This document shows, in pieces, positions 43,630 through 50,912 of a DNA stretch of 50,912 nucleotides. The position numbers were made by a program, and so were the translations under genes. The notes under the pieces were generated by a model. That model saw only the letters and a list, made by a program, of their open reading frames with translations, searched no databases and was not told the origin of the DNA. The DNA is taken from assembly GCA_041747755.1 (NCBI GenBank), contig JBGTEN010000277.1, forward strand, positions 1 through 50,912, in the 5' to 3' direction. The first letter of the stretch is position 1, and every line of letters starts with the position of its first letter. Source of the DNA: Aurantibrevibacter sp041747755. Its GTDB lineage: Bacteria; Bacteroidota; Bacteroidia; Flavobacteriales; Flavobacteriaceae.

Positions 43630-44613
43630 ATGTTAGTAGACAATCACAATAGAACAATAAATTATTTACGCTTAGCGGTTACGGATCGTTGTAATCTGCG
43701 TTGCAACTATTGTATGCCATCTGAGGGAATTTCTTTCGCTGAAAACGAAAAATTGTTTACCATAGATGAACTTTGCAGATTGAGCACTATTCTTGTGCAT
43801 CAAGGTATTGATAAAATTAGAATAACAGGAGGGGAACCTTTTGTTCGTAAAGATTTGATGGTATTGCTGAGAAATTTAACAACATTAAATGGACTTAATG
43901 ATATTTCTATCACTACGAATGCCACACTTATAGGACCTTATATTGATGAATTGAAGGAATTGGGGATAACGAATGTAAATGTGAGCTTGGATGCCATAAA
44001 CAAGGAAACGTTTGAGCGCATTACCAGAAGAAATCAATACGATATTGTCTACAATAATCTTATCCGATTGATTTCTGAAGGATTTAACGTGCGGATTAAT
44101 TTTATTGCTCTCGAAAATCAAAATATTCAGGATATTATTCCAATTCTGGAAGTGATGAAACATTACAAAGTTTCTGTTCGCTTTTTAGAGGAAATGCCCT
44201 TCAATGGAGGTTCCAAAAAGTTTACTACTATTAATTGGAATTACAAGAAAATTTTAAGTCATATTCAATCGCATTTTTCGGAAATTGAAAAATTGGAGTC
44301 ACCAGTAACATCAACTTCCATTAATTATAAAATTAAAGGTCATGCAGGTACTTTTGGTTTAATACCGTCATTTAGCAGGACTTTTTGCGGTACTTGTAAT
44401 CGTCTCCGAATTTCTGCCACTGGAGATGTTATCACCTGTTTATATGGGAAACCGACCGCGAACCTCAGAACAATCATCCGCAGGGACGATTCTAATGGAG
44501 CAATTGAAAGTGAAATCTTAAAAGCCATAGGAAGTAGAGCAAAAACAGGTTTTGAAGCACAAGAAAGACACGCTGGTGTTTTTGAAAACTCAATGACATC
44601 CATCGGCGGATAA
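43630..44613 (+). CDS. moaA: GTP 3',8-cyclase, radical SAM
   Basis: MoaA converts GTP to 3',8-cyclo-GTP, the first step of molybdopterin synthesis. The protein has 327 residues. The radical SAM cluster is bound by C21, C25 and C28 (TDRCNLRCNYCMP), the SAM-binding GGEPF follows (ITGGEPFVRKDL), and the second cluster's ligands are in FCGTCNRLRI and VITCLYG. The protein ends in Gly-Gly (SIGG), as catalytically active MoaA does. MoaC, which completes this step, is not in the window. It lies 18 bases after moaD. Confidence 0.95.
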   Translation: MLVDNHNRTINYLRLAVTDRCNLRCNYCMPSEGISFAENEKLFTIDELCRLSTILVHQGIDKIRITGGEPFVRKDLMVLLRNLTTLNGLNDISITTNATLIGPYIDELKELGITNVNVSLDAINKETFERITRRNQYDIVYNNLIRLISEGFNVRINFIALENQNIQDIIPILEVMKHYKVSVRFLEEMPFNGGSKKFTTINWNYKKILSHIQSHFSEIEKLESPVTSTSINYKIKGHAGTFGLIPSFSRTFCGTCNRLRISATGDVITCLYGKPTANLRTIIRRDDSNGAIESEILKAIGSRAKTGFEAQERHAGVFENSMTSIGG

Positions 44614-44628
44614 AAAATAAAGAAAAGA

Positions 44629-45222
44629 ATGATGGAGACTGAATTGTTTGGACTTGTTCTTTCAGGAGGCAGAAGCACCCGAATGGGACTTGATAAGAGT
44701 ATCATTAGCTACCATGGACTTCCTCAGCGCGAATATTTGTATCACATGCTAACTAAATTATGCTCCAAAACCTTTATTGGCATTCGGGAAGACCAACAAG
44801 AAGAAATACCTGCAGACATCCAAGTAATTATAGACAGAGATAAATATAAAGGTCCGTATAATGGCCTGCTAAGCGCTCATGAATCTTATCCGCGAGCGGC
44901 TTGGCTGGTTTTGGCTTGTGATTTACCACTTATGAATAGTAGCGCGTTAGAACAGCTTGTAAAGGAAAGAAACCCAAAAGCTGCTGCAACTGCGTTTGCA
45001 ACTCAACTGAGCGAACTGCCAGAGCCATTATGTGCTATATGGGAACCCTCAGGGCTTCAAGAGTCTATTAAGTTTTTAGAAAGTGGAAGAGCTACCTGTC
45101 CCCGGAAATTTCTTATTGCTTCCAATGTAAAATTAGTGTTTCCGACTAATGAGAATGTCTTACTCAATGCCAATTCCAAAGAAGATTTTGAGGAAGCCAT
45201 TACTAAACTGGAAGCCCCATGA
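44629..45222 (+). CDS. mobA: Molybdenum cofactor guanylyltransferase
   Basis: MobA attaches GMP from GTP to molybdopterin, giving MGD. The protein has 197 residues. The N-terminal nucleotide-binding loop is LSGGRSTRMGLDKSII, followed by the metal-binding aspartate in WLVLACDLPLMN, and C-terminal ISKFL-like helices around LESGRATCPRKFL. Two ATG codons lie together at 44629 and 44632; the first is listed. It overlaps the moeB-like gene by 4 bases (ATGA). Its presence next to a mocA-like gene means the cluster could make both guanine and cytosine forms of the cofactor. Confidence 0.88.
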   Translation: MMETELFGLVLSGGRSTRMGLDKSIISYHGLPQREYLYHMLTKLCSKTFIGIREDQQEEIPADIQVIIDRDKYKGPYNGLLSAHESYPRAAWLVLACDLPLMNSSALEQLVKERNPKAAATAFATQLSELPEPLCAIWEPSGLQESIKFLESGRATCPRKFLIASNVKLVFPTNENVLLNANSKEDFEEAITKLEAP

Positions 45223-46310
45223 AAACCAATCGGTATATACGTCATCTTCTTTTGAAGGAATTTGGAATTGAAGCTCAGCACAAACTTGCAAACGCCAAAG
45301 TATTGGTGGTAGGTTTGGGTGGATTGGGAATTCCTGTAGTACAGTATTTAAACGCAATGGGTATTGGTAGCTTAGGGTTGGTAGAGAAGGATATAGTGGA
45401 AATCACCAATCTTCAAAGACAGGTTTTGTATACAGAAAATGATATTGGCAAGTCAAAGCTAGAGGTGGCTATGGAAAGGTTGAAAAACCAGAATTCTGAA
45501 ACAGATCTAAAGCCATTTCATACTTTTTTATCCAAAGAAAATGCGCTGGAAATTATTAAAGATTATGATTTGGTTGTAGACGCCTCCGATAATTTTGCAA
45601 CGCGCTACTTGGTAAACGATGCTTGTGTACTATTAAATAAACCTTTTGTTTATGGGGCTTTGCATGGTTTTGAAGGACAAGTAAGTGTTTTTAATTATAA
45701 TGGGGGACCAACTTACCGATGCTTGTTTCCTAAAATGCCCGAAGAGCATCAAATCCCAAATTGTAATGATAATGGAGTTTTGGGGGTAATTCCGGGAATT
45801 GTCGGAAACTTTCAGTCGTTAGAAGCAATTAAAATCCTTACAGGGGTGGGAGAAGTACTTTCCGGTAAATTATTGCTTTACAATGGGTTAAACCAATCTA
45901 TCCTGAAGATTAATTTTCCTTTAAAGGTTGAGAATCTTGGAATCACATCACTAAAGGAAAGCTATTTAATGGAGCTTTGTGAAGCTTCTCGGGACCTAAA
46001 GGCTCAAGATTTTTTGGCAATTATAGATTCAGGAGAACAGGTGCAAATCGTGGACGTGAGGACACCTCAGGAATATGAAATTTTCCATTTACCAAATTCT
46101 ATCAATATTCCGCTAAATGAGTTAGAAAGACGGGTAGATGAAATTAACTTTATAAAACCTGTGTACGCCATTTGTCAATCAGGACAGCGAAGTAAGGCGG
46201 CCGTTCATGAGTTACAAAGAAAATCAAAAAAAGCAACTGTGTATCATGTTTTGGGAGGTATGAATTCAGTTATAAAAGGGGTTCTGAAAACAAAAAATGA
46301 TTATGCATAA
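45219..46310 (+). CDS. moeB: MoeB-type adenylyltransferase fused to rhodanese domain
   Basis: The protein has 363 residues. The N-terminal ThiF/MoeB domain (about 1-245) has the ATP-binding loop VLVVGLGGLGIPVVQYL, NLQRQVLYTENDIGKSK and the adenylation-site aspartate in DLVVDASDNFATRY. The zinc CxxC pairs of E. coli MoeB are reduced to single cysteines in YRCLFPKMP and IPNCNDNGVLG. The C-terminal rhodanese domain (about 265-360) has IVDVRTPQEYE and the active-site Cys in AICQSGQRSK. It adenylates the C-terminus of MoaD and the rhodanese domain can supply sulfur. The fused form is common in Bacteroidota. Confidence 0.92.
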   Translation: MKTNRYIRHLLLKEFGIEAQHKLANAKVLVVGLGGLGIPVVQYLNAMGIGSLGLVEKDIVEITNLQRQVLYTENDIGKSKLEVAMERLKNQNSETDLKPFHTFLSKENALEIIKDYDLVVDASDNFATRYLVNDACVLLNKPFVYGALHGFEGQVSVFNYNGGPTYRCLFPKMPEEHQIPNCNDNGVLGVIPGIVGNFQSLEAIKILTGVGEVLSGKLLLYNGLNQSILKINFPLKVENLGITSLKESYLMELCEASRDLKAQDFLAIIDSGEQVQIVDVRTPQEYEIFHLPNSINIPLNELERRVDEINFIKPVYAICQSGQRSKAAVHELQRKSKKATVYHVLGGMNSVIKGVLKTKNDYA

Positions 46311-46402
46311 GTGGCAACAGCGTAGAATAGTTCTTATTCCGGTATTTTCTACAGCTTAGAAGTGATACCTAATTTTTTTAAAACAAATATTTTAACCTAA
46401 CG

Positions 46403-47599
46403 ATGATTTCAATTGAGGATGCATACTCCAAAGTGCTGAGCTATTCCAGGTCTTATGGCACTGAAGAGGTATCTCTTGAAATGGCAAATGGGCGGATTCT
46501 TAGCGAAGCAGTTTTTGCCGATCGAGATTTCCCTCCTTTCGATAGGGCTACAAAGGATGGTATAGCCATAAATTATAAAGGACTTGAAAGAGGAAATAAG
46601 TTCAAGGTAAGTGGCGTAATTGCGGCTGGAACACCAATACAAAAGCTTAAAAATGACCATTGTTGTTTTGAAATTATGACGGGAGCAGTGATTCCCAATA
46701 ACTCGGACACAGTAGTTATGTATGAGGATATTGAAATTTTGGAAGGAGTAGCAACCCTACACAAAACACCTCAAAAAGGAGCTGATATTCATTTTCAGGG
46801 AAGTGATAAGAAAATTGGCTCTTTAGTTCTAAATAAGAATAATAGAATTTCCCCCGCCGAAATAGGAGTACTTGCCTCCGTGGGAAAAGCGAAGGTGATG
46901 GTTAAAAAATTACCAAGAATTACCGTGGTATCTACGGGAAGCGAGCTGGTGAATGTTCATGAAGTTCCCTTACCTTATCAAATTCGAAAATCAAACATTT
47001 ATTCACTATTCGCAGCACTTTCAGAAGAAGGATTTGTTCCGAAATTACTTCACATCTCCGATGATAAGGAAATAATTCAAAGTGAACTACTAAAGGTGTT
47101 GGAAGAAAGTGATGTGCTTCTCTTAAGCGGCGGTGTTTCAAAAGGGAAGTATGATTTTGTTCCGGATGCCCTTAATGCAGTTGGAGTTAAAAAAGTATTT
47201 CACGGAGTGTTACAACAACCCGGTAAACCCTTTTGGTTTGGGATACATGAGTCAACTCAAAAAATAGTATTCTCCTTTCCGGGAAATCCTGTTTCTACCT
47301 TTGTTAACTACCATCAGTATTTTAAAAATTGGCTCTATGCTTGTTTAGAATTAACTATTCCTGAATTTACTGTTATTTTAAATGAAGAAAGGCAGGTTTT
47401 AGGATCATTGAGCAAATTTTTTAGGGTTAAAACCACAATAAATGAAGGAAAACTAATGGCCTTTTTTGTTCATGAAAACGGTTCCGGAGATTTAACCAGT
47501 TTGGCTGAGTCTGATGGATTCATTCGCTTAATACCCCGAGAAAAACCATATTTAAAGGGAGAATCCGTACCTTTTATTCCTACCAAGAGAATCATATAA
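46403..47599 (+). CDS. moeA: Molybdopterin molybdenumtransferase
   Basis: MoeA inserts molybdate into adenylated molybdopterin. The protein has 398 residues. Signatures: FPPFDRATKDGIAINYKG (the canonical DxSxMDG reads ATKDG here), EIMTGAVIPNNSDTVVMYED, VVSTGSEL, LLSGGVSKGKYDFVPDAL, and FSFPGNPVSTFVNYHQY. The N-terminal Met-to-Lys change next to DG is unusual but the catalytic Asp remains. A gap of 92 bases precedes it, the largest in this part of the locus. The stop and the xdhC start are 2 bases apart. Confidence 0.92.
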   Translation: MISIEDAYSKVLSYSRSYGTEEVSLEMANGRILSEAVFADRDFPPFDRATKDGIAINYKGLERGNKFKVSGVIAAGTPIQKLKNDHCCFEIMTGAVIPNNSDTVVMYEDIEILEGVATLHKTPQKGADIHFQGSDKKIGSLVLNKNNRISPAEIGVLASVGKAKVMVKKLPRITVVSTGSELVNVHEVPLPYQIRKSNIYSLFAALSEEGFVPKLLHISDDKEIIQSELLKVLEESDVLLLSGGVSKGKYDFVPDALNAVGVKKVFHGVLQQPGKPFWFGIHESTQKIVFSFPGNPVSTFVNYHQYFKNWLYACLELTIPEFTVILNEERQVLGSLSKFFRVKTTINEGKLMAFFVHENGSGDLTSLAESDGFIRLIPREKPYLKGESVPFIPTKRII

Positions 47600-47601
47600 T
47601 A

Positions 47602-48612
47602 ATGACACACGAATTTAAAAAGATTATTCGGGCCTATCTGGAAGCGCAAAAGAAGAACTATAAAGCTGTATTGGCTTCTGTGGTTTATCTGGAGGGTTCC
47701 TCCTATCGTAGACCAGGAGTGCGTATGCTCATTTTAGAAGATGGCAGTATGATTGGTGCTGTCAGTGGTGGTTGTGTCGAAAAAGAAGTAAAAAGGCAGG
47801 CAGAAAGTGTTTTTAAAACCCATAAGGCTAAAATAATGACTTATGATGGTCGATACCGACTGGGTTGTGAGGGAATATTATATATCCTGTTAGAGCCTTT
47901 TGGTCCTGATACGGACTTTTTCGAATTGTTTACCAGAATCATTACACAGCGCAAAAATTTTACTATTAGTTCGTACTACCAAAAACAAGAAGGTGAAAGT
48001 GAGGGGTTAGGTTCCATTATTCAATTTGGTGACAGTGCTATAGCGATTCAACCTAATTATAGTTTAAAAACCGGACTTTCTGTTTTTAAGGAGGAAATGA
48101 TACCTTGTTTTAAGTTGGTTATTATTGGTGCGGAGCATGATGCTGTTCAGTTATGTACTTTAGGTGCCTTTATGGGTTGGGAAGTAACTATTGTTGCTAC
48201 ACCTCTTGAAGAAAAGACTATTTCGGATTTTCAGGGAGCTGAGGAATTTAAGAATAGTCTCCCGGAAGATTTGGAAGTTAGTTCCATCGATCAGCAAACA
48301 GCTATAGTCGTAATGACACATAGCTATGCTAAAGATTTAAAGTATCTCTTGGCACTGAAAGATACTCAGCCTGCCTATTTGGGACTATTAGGTCCTACTC
48401 GGAGAAGGGAAAAATTATTGGGAGAGATAATAGAGCGCGCTCCGGACACAGCTCTTGATTTCTTTGATGGTATTCATGGTCCAGCCGGACTTAACATTGG
48501 TGCTGAGACCCCTCAAGAAATAGCCATCGCCATTTTCTCTGAGATTCTTTCTGTCATTCGAGATCAACCCCCTATGATGTTAAAAAACAAAATAGGCGGA
48601 ATTCACAGTTAG
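47602..48612 (+). CDS. xdhC: XdhC/CoxI-family molybdenum hydroxylase maturation factor
   Basis: The protein has 336 residues. The N-terminal XdhC_CoxI domain starts AVLASVVYLEGSSYRRPG and LILEDGSMIGAVSGGCVEKE. The C-terminal Rossmann-like domain has LVIIGAEHDAVQL and PAYLGLLGPTRRREKLL, and ends GLNIGAETPQEIAIAIFSEI. These proteins bind molybdopterin, promote addition of the terminal sulfur ligand and insert cofactor into xanthine-oxidase-type enzymes, which matches the enzyme at the start of this operon. It lies between moeA and the mocA-like gene with short gaps (2 and 13 bases). Confidence 0.9.
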   Translation: MTHEFKKIIRAYLEAQKKNYKAVLASVVYLEGSSYRRPGVRMLILEDGSMIGAVSGGCVEKEVKRQAESVFKTHKAKIMTYDGRYRLGCEGILYILLEPFGPDTDFFELFTRIITQRKNFTISSYYQKQEGESEGLGSIIQFGDSAIAIQPNYSLKTGLSVFKEEMIPCFKLVIIGAEHDAVQLCTLGAFMGWEVTIVATPLEEKTISDFQGAEEFKNSLPEDLEVSSIDQQTAIVVMTHSYAKDLKYLLALKDTQPAYLGLLGPTRRREKLLGEIIERAPDTALDFFDGIHGPAGLNIGAETPQEIAIAIFSEILSVIRDQPPMMLKNKIGGIHS

Positions 48613-48625
48613 TGGCGATGGGATT

Positions 48626-49222
48626 ATGAAGAATGTAGGAGTACTTATTCTAGCGGCAGGAAATTCATCTAGGATGGGAAGTATAAAGCAGTTGTTACCT
48701 TGGGAAAACACAACGATGATAGGGCATGTAGTGCATCAGGCAGAGGTTTCAAATGCTAGTGAAGTTTTAGTAGTTTTAGGAGCCAACTTCGACTTGATAA
48801 AAAATAAAATGAGCTTTAAAAAAGCTGATTTTATTGAGAACAAAAACTGGAAACTGGGTTTGGGGTCTTCTATTTCCTGTGGTGTGCAGTATGTGCTATC
48901 AAAATGGGGAAGTTTGAATGGTATTTTGGTTATGTTGGCCGATCAACCATTGATAGATACCTCATATCTTAATTTAATGATAGATAAATTTGAAACTTCA
49001 GAAAAGGGCATAATTGCAACGAAATATAAAAGCAGGGTAGGTGTACCTGCAATTTTTAGTCAGCTGTATTTTAAGGAACTAGCCGAGCTAGGCGATGATT
49101 TCGGTGCCAAGAAGATTATAGCGAAACATAAAGATGATATTTTTGAAATGGAAGGTAAAGGAAAAACAGAGGATATAGATACGCTGGAAGACTACAAGGA
49201 CCTTAAAAATTTTAAACAATAA
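48626..49222 (+). CDS. mocA: MocA-like molybdenum cofactor cytidylyltransferase
   Basis: The protein has 198 residues. The nucleotidyltransferase loop is LILAAGNSSRMGSIKQLLPW, with the metal aspartate in GILVMLADQPLIDTSYLN and the later GVPAIFSQLYFKEL and GDDFGAKKII. This is the pattern of MocA, which adds CMP to molybdopterin for xanthine-oxidase-type enzymes, and its position behind xdhC supports that over an unrelated NTP transferase. It is distinct from mobA upstream. The specificity (CTP versus GTP) is inferred from context and the LPW motif, not demonstrated. Confidence 0.85.
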   Translation: MKNVGVLILAAGNSSRMGSIKQLLPWENTTMIGHVVHQAEVSNASEVLVVLGANFDLIKNKMSFKKADFIENKNWKLGLGSSISCGVQYVLSKWGSLNGILVMLADQPLIDTSYLNLMIDKFETSEKGIIATKYKSRVGVPAIFSQLYFKELAELGDDFGAKKIIAKHKDDIFEMEGKGKTEDIDTLEDYKDLKNFKQ

Positions 49223-49259
49223 GTATTTCTTTTCTAAAATGAATTATACACAATTGATT

Positions 49260-50345
49260 ATGAATAAAATATGTTGGTTTTTTATCTTTTTTGTACTACT
49301 TCTTGTTGAGGTGAATGCACAAGAAATAAGCTTCGAATCGTACAATCCCCCTTCAACGCTGGTTGTCCCTCAGAATGAAATTAAACGGGCAAAATTTCCT
49401 TTTATTGATGTGCATAGCCATCAGGGCAAAATGGGAACGCAAGATTTATCAGAGCTCATATCGCATATGGATCGTCTCAATATGGGGATAATGGTAAACT
49501 TAAGTGGCGGATCTGGCGAAAGATTAAAGTTGGCTGTTGAAAATGTAAAGAAAAATTTTCCCAATCGCTTTGTGGTTTTCGCCAATGTAGATTTTGAAGG
49601 GGCTTCCGATGCGGAATGGACCCAAAGAGCAGTTTCTCAGTTGGAAGAAGATGTAAAAAATGGGGCAAAAGGACTTAAAGTTTTTAAAAGTTTAGGATTG
49701 CGCAATAAAGATGATAAAGGTTTACGACTTTCACCGGATGATGTTCGTTTAGATCCAATTTGGGACAAGTGTGGGGAATTGGGCATTCCTGTTATAATTC
49801 ATATCGCCGACCCAAAGCCCTTTTGGGACGACTTTGATGCCAACAATGAACGGTGGTTGGAGTTAAAAACCCATCCTAACAGAAAACGATCCGATACAGA
49901 TCCCGTTTCTTGGCAACAACTAATAGATGAACAACACAATATGTTTAAGAAACATCCCAAAACAAAATTTATCAATGCTCATATGGGTTGGTATGCCAAT
50001 GATTTAAACAAATTAGGAGAATTAATGGATCAAATGCCTAATATGTATGTAGAAATAAGTGCTGTAATTGCAGAGCTGGGCAGGCAGCCAAAAAATGCAA
50101 AAAAATTCTTTTTAAAATATCAGGATCGAATATTACTTGGCAAAGATAGTTGGGTTCCAGAAGAGTTTCCTACCTACTTTAGGGTATTGGAAACAGATGA
50201 TGAATATTTTCCGTACCATAAAAAATATCATGCCTTTTGGGCGATGTATGGAATGGATTTACCGGATGAGGTATTGAAAAAAGTATACTACAAAAATACA
50301 ATGAACCTGATTCCCGGATTGGATAAAAGCTTGTTTGAAGATTAA
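49260..50345 (+). CDS. Secreted amidohydrolase, metal-dependent (Amidohydro_2 type)
   Basis: The protein has 361 residues from the ATG at 49260 (MNKICWFFIF), which gives a clean signal peptide ending VEVNAQ; the ATG at 49239 would put seven extra residues in front. The TIM-barrel metal site is complete: H52-x-H54 in FIDVHSHQGK, a histidine in GIPVIIHIADPKPFW, another in FINAHMGWY, and the aspartate in LLGKDSWVP. The family includes decarboxylases and lactone or amide hydrolases. It follows the molybdenum genes by 37 bases and may be part of the same pathway, perhaps acting on the product of the exported oxidoreductase. The substrate is unknown. Confidence 0.87.
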   Translation: MNKICWFFIFFVLLLVEVNAQEISFESYNPPSTLVVPQNEIKRAKFPFIDVHSHQGKMGTQDLSELISHMDRLNMGIMVNLSGGSGERLKLAVENVKKNFPNRFVVFANVDFEGASDAEWTQRAVSQLEEDVKNGAKGLKVFKSLGLRNKDDKGLRLSPDDVRLDPIWDKCGELGIPVIIHIADPKPFWDDFDANNERWLELKTHPNRKRSDTDPVSWQQLIDEQHNMFKKHPKTKFINAHMGWYANDLNKLGELMDQMPNMYVEISAVIAELGRQPKNAKKFFLKYQDRILLGKDSWVPEEFPTYFRVLETDDEYFPYHKKYHAFWAMYGMDLPDEVLKKVYYKNTMNLIPGLDKSLFED

Positions 50346-50353
50346 AATTATTT

Positions 50354-50491
50354 CTATTGTTCCTGACGAAGATTTTTTGGAACATTTTTGCCGTAGTCCT
50401 GAAAAATACCACAAGAATTTTCCTTTTTCACTAAAGAGGTTTCTCTTTTCTTTTTAATCAAAGATTCAATTTGAGGAGATAAAAATTTCAT
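50354..50491 (-). CDS. Candidate 45-residue basic protein
   Basis: An ATG at 50491 opens a 45-residue minus-strand frame starting MKFLSPQIESLIKKKRETS, with a single Cys, a basic first half and no membrane helix. Codon choice is typical of the genome (AAA, GAA, ATT, TTA). A consensus-like promoter for it lies upstream. It is convergent with the amidohydrolase gene, whose stop is 8 bases away. I do not recognise a family. The basic N-terminal helix could bind nucleic acid, but that is a guess. Confidence 0.5.
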   Translation of the reverse strand: MKFLSPQIESLIKKKRETSLVKKENSCGIFQDYGKNVPKNLRQEQ

Positions 50492-50552
50492 ACTTCAATT
50501 TTTTTGGGTTAATATGAAAACGCTGGCGACATAAAATTGTTATTTAAGTATA

Positions 50553-50586
50553 CAAAATTATTAATTAAAGTATATAATATAACAAA
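50553..50586 (-). promoter_or_regulatory. Candidate promoter for the 45-residue minus-strand ORF
   Basis: On the minus strand TTTG (50586-50583) is followed after 22 bases by TAATTTTG (50560-50553), matching both boxes of the Bacteroidota consensus. The box ends 61 bases before the ATG at 50491. The region is very AT-rich, so a chance match is possible. Confidence 0.4.
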
Positions 50587-50756
50587 TGAACATGAAATTA
50601 ATATAAATATAACAAGGATTAAAATCTATTGAACTGCAGAGTTTTAATTAGTGCAGCCTTTTTACTATTTTAAGGGAAAAATTACCGATCACTGAATTTT
50701 TAATTAAAAATTATTTTGACAGTAATCTTATGTTTTTTCCTTCTTAAGGCAACACT

Positions 50757-50912
50757 ATGAACTTTAATACACCTAAACGTTTCAAAATGAATACAAATTC
50801 CTGCTATTTTTTATTGTCATTAATGGTATTGACTGCTTGCAAAGAATTACCAAAAGAAGAACCGGTTGCTCAAACGGGCATTGAAAAAGAATTTCGTATC
50901 GAAATAGTTAAG
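50757..50912 (+). CDS. N-terminus of a lipoprotein, cut by the right edge
   Basis: The frame from the ATG at 50757 is open to the end of the window (52 codons). It encodes a lipoprotein signal with a basic start (MNFNTPKRFK), hydrophobic YFLLSLMVL and the lipobox LTAC, followed by an acidic and polar linker (KELPKEEPVAQTG). An in-frame ATG at 50787 is an alternative start but lacks the basic residues expected before the hydrophobic core. The family cannot be identified from this part. Confidence 0.7.
   Translation, partial: MNFNTPKRFKMNTNSCYFLLSLMVLTACKELPKEEPVAQTGIEKEFRIEIVK

Noticed and set aside
1..50912. tRNA, rRNA, CRISPR array, IS element or prophage
   Set aside because: No tRNA-like cloverleaf, regular direct-repeat array, transposase or phage structural gene was seen on reading both strands.

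Overview
The window looks like chromosomal DNA of a marine member of the Bacteroidota, most likely Flavobacteriaceae. It is AT-rich. Few genes have a Shine-Dalgarno sequence, and several upstream regions carry the TTTG / TAnnTTTG promoter type of this phylum. The gene families also fit: DUF5916, YaiO-type barrel, DUF6155, Bacteroidota-type RpoD, and many short lipoprotein signals. There is no rRNA, tRNA, CRISPR array, IS element or prophage. Both edges cut through genes.

Layout. (1) 1-11.2 kb is mostly housekeeping: a partial AAA+ ATPase, truA, corA, two tandem membrane-anchored alpha/beta hydrolases, a cysE-cysM cysteine pair, DUF2461 and DUF72 proteins, a hotdog thioesterase and an M19 dipeptidase lipoprotein. 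(2) 11.5-21.2 kb is one tightly coupled six-gene unit: hybrid histidine kinase, single-domain response regulator, membrane-anchored HEAT-like protein with a long acidic region, processive GT2 synthase, LtaS-like membrane phosphotransferase homologue with a periplasmic TPR tail, and a TPR + YaiO-type outer-membrane barrel. I read it as a synthase-dependent exopolysaccharide machine with its own signalling module. Just downstream are two unannotated 32- and 33-residue paralogous acidic microprotein ORFs, closed by a bidirectional terminator shared with a convergent RpoD-type sigma factor gene. (3) 22.7-31.2 kb is mixed: DUF6155, an SF2 helicase, a glycosyltransferase, menB, an alginate-export-type barrel with a TSUP transporter, and a serine hydrolase. 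(4) 31.4-35.5 kb is a four-gene overlapping envelope operon: haem c/FG-GAP lipoprotein, 3D-domain lipoprotein, amidase lipoprotein and M14 carboxypeptidase. (5) 35.5-40.4 kb has a VWA lipoprotein, a secreted ChbG/YdjC-type deacetylase and a DUF5916 barrel. (6) 40.6-50.3 kb is a molybdenum hydroxylase locus: the 2Fe-2S and molybdopterin subunits, then moaD, moaA, mobA, a moeB-rhodanese fusion, moeA, xdhC, mocA-like, and a secreted amidohydrolase. It makes an exported molybdoenzyme together with most, but not all, of its cofactor pathway. A lipoprotein gene runs off the right edge.

The most unusual items are the paired microproteins, the exopolysaccharide unit (its LtaS-like protein has lost consensus metal and substrate residues and carries a TPR module resembling the one on the partner barrel), and a consensus promoter lying across the only nearby start codon of the alginate-export-type gene. 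All functions are inferred from sequence reading without database searches.
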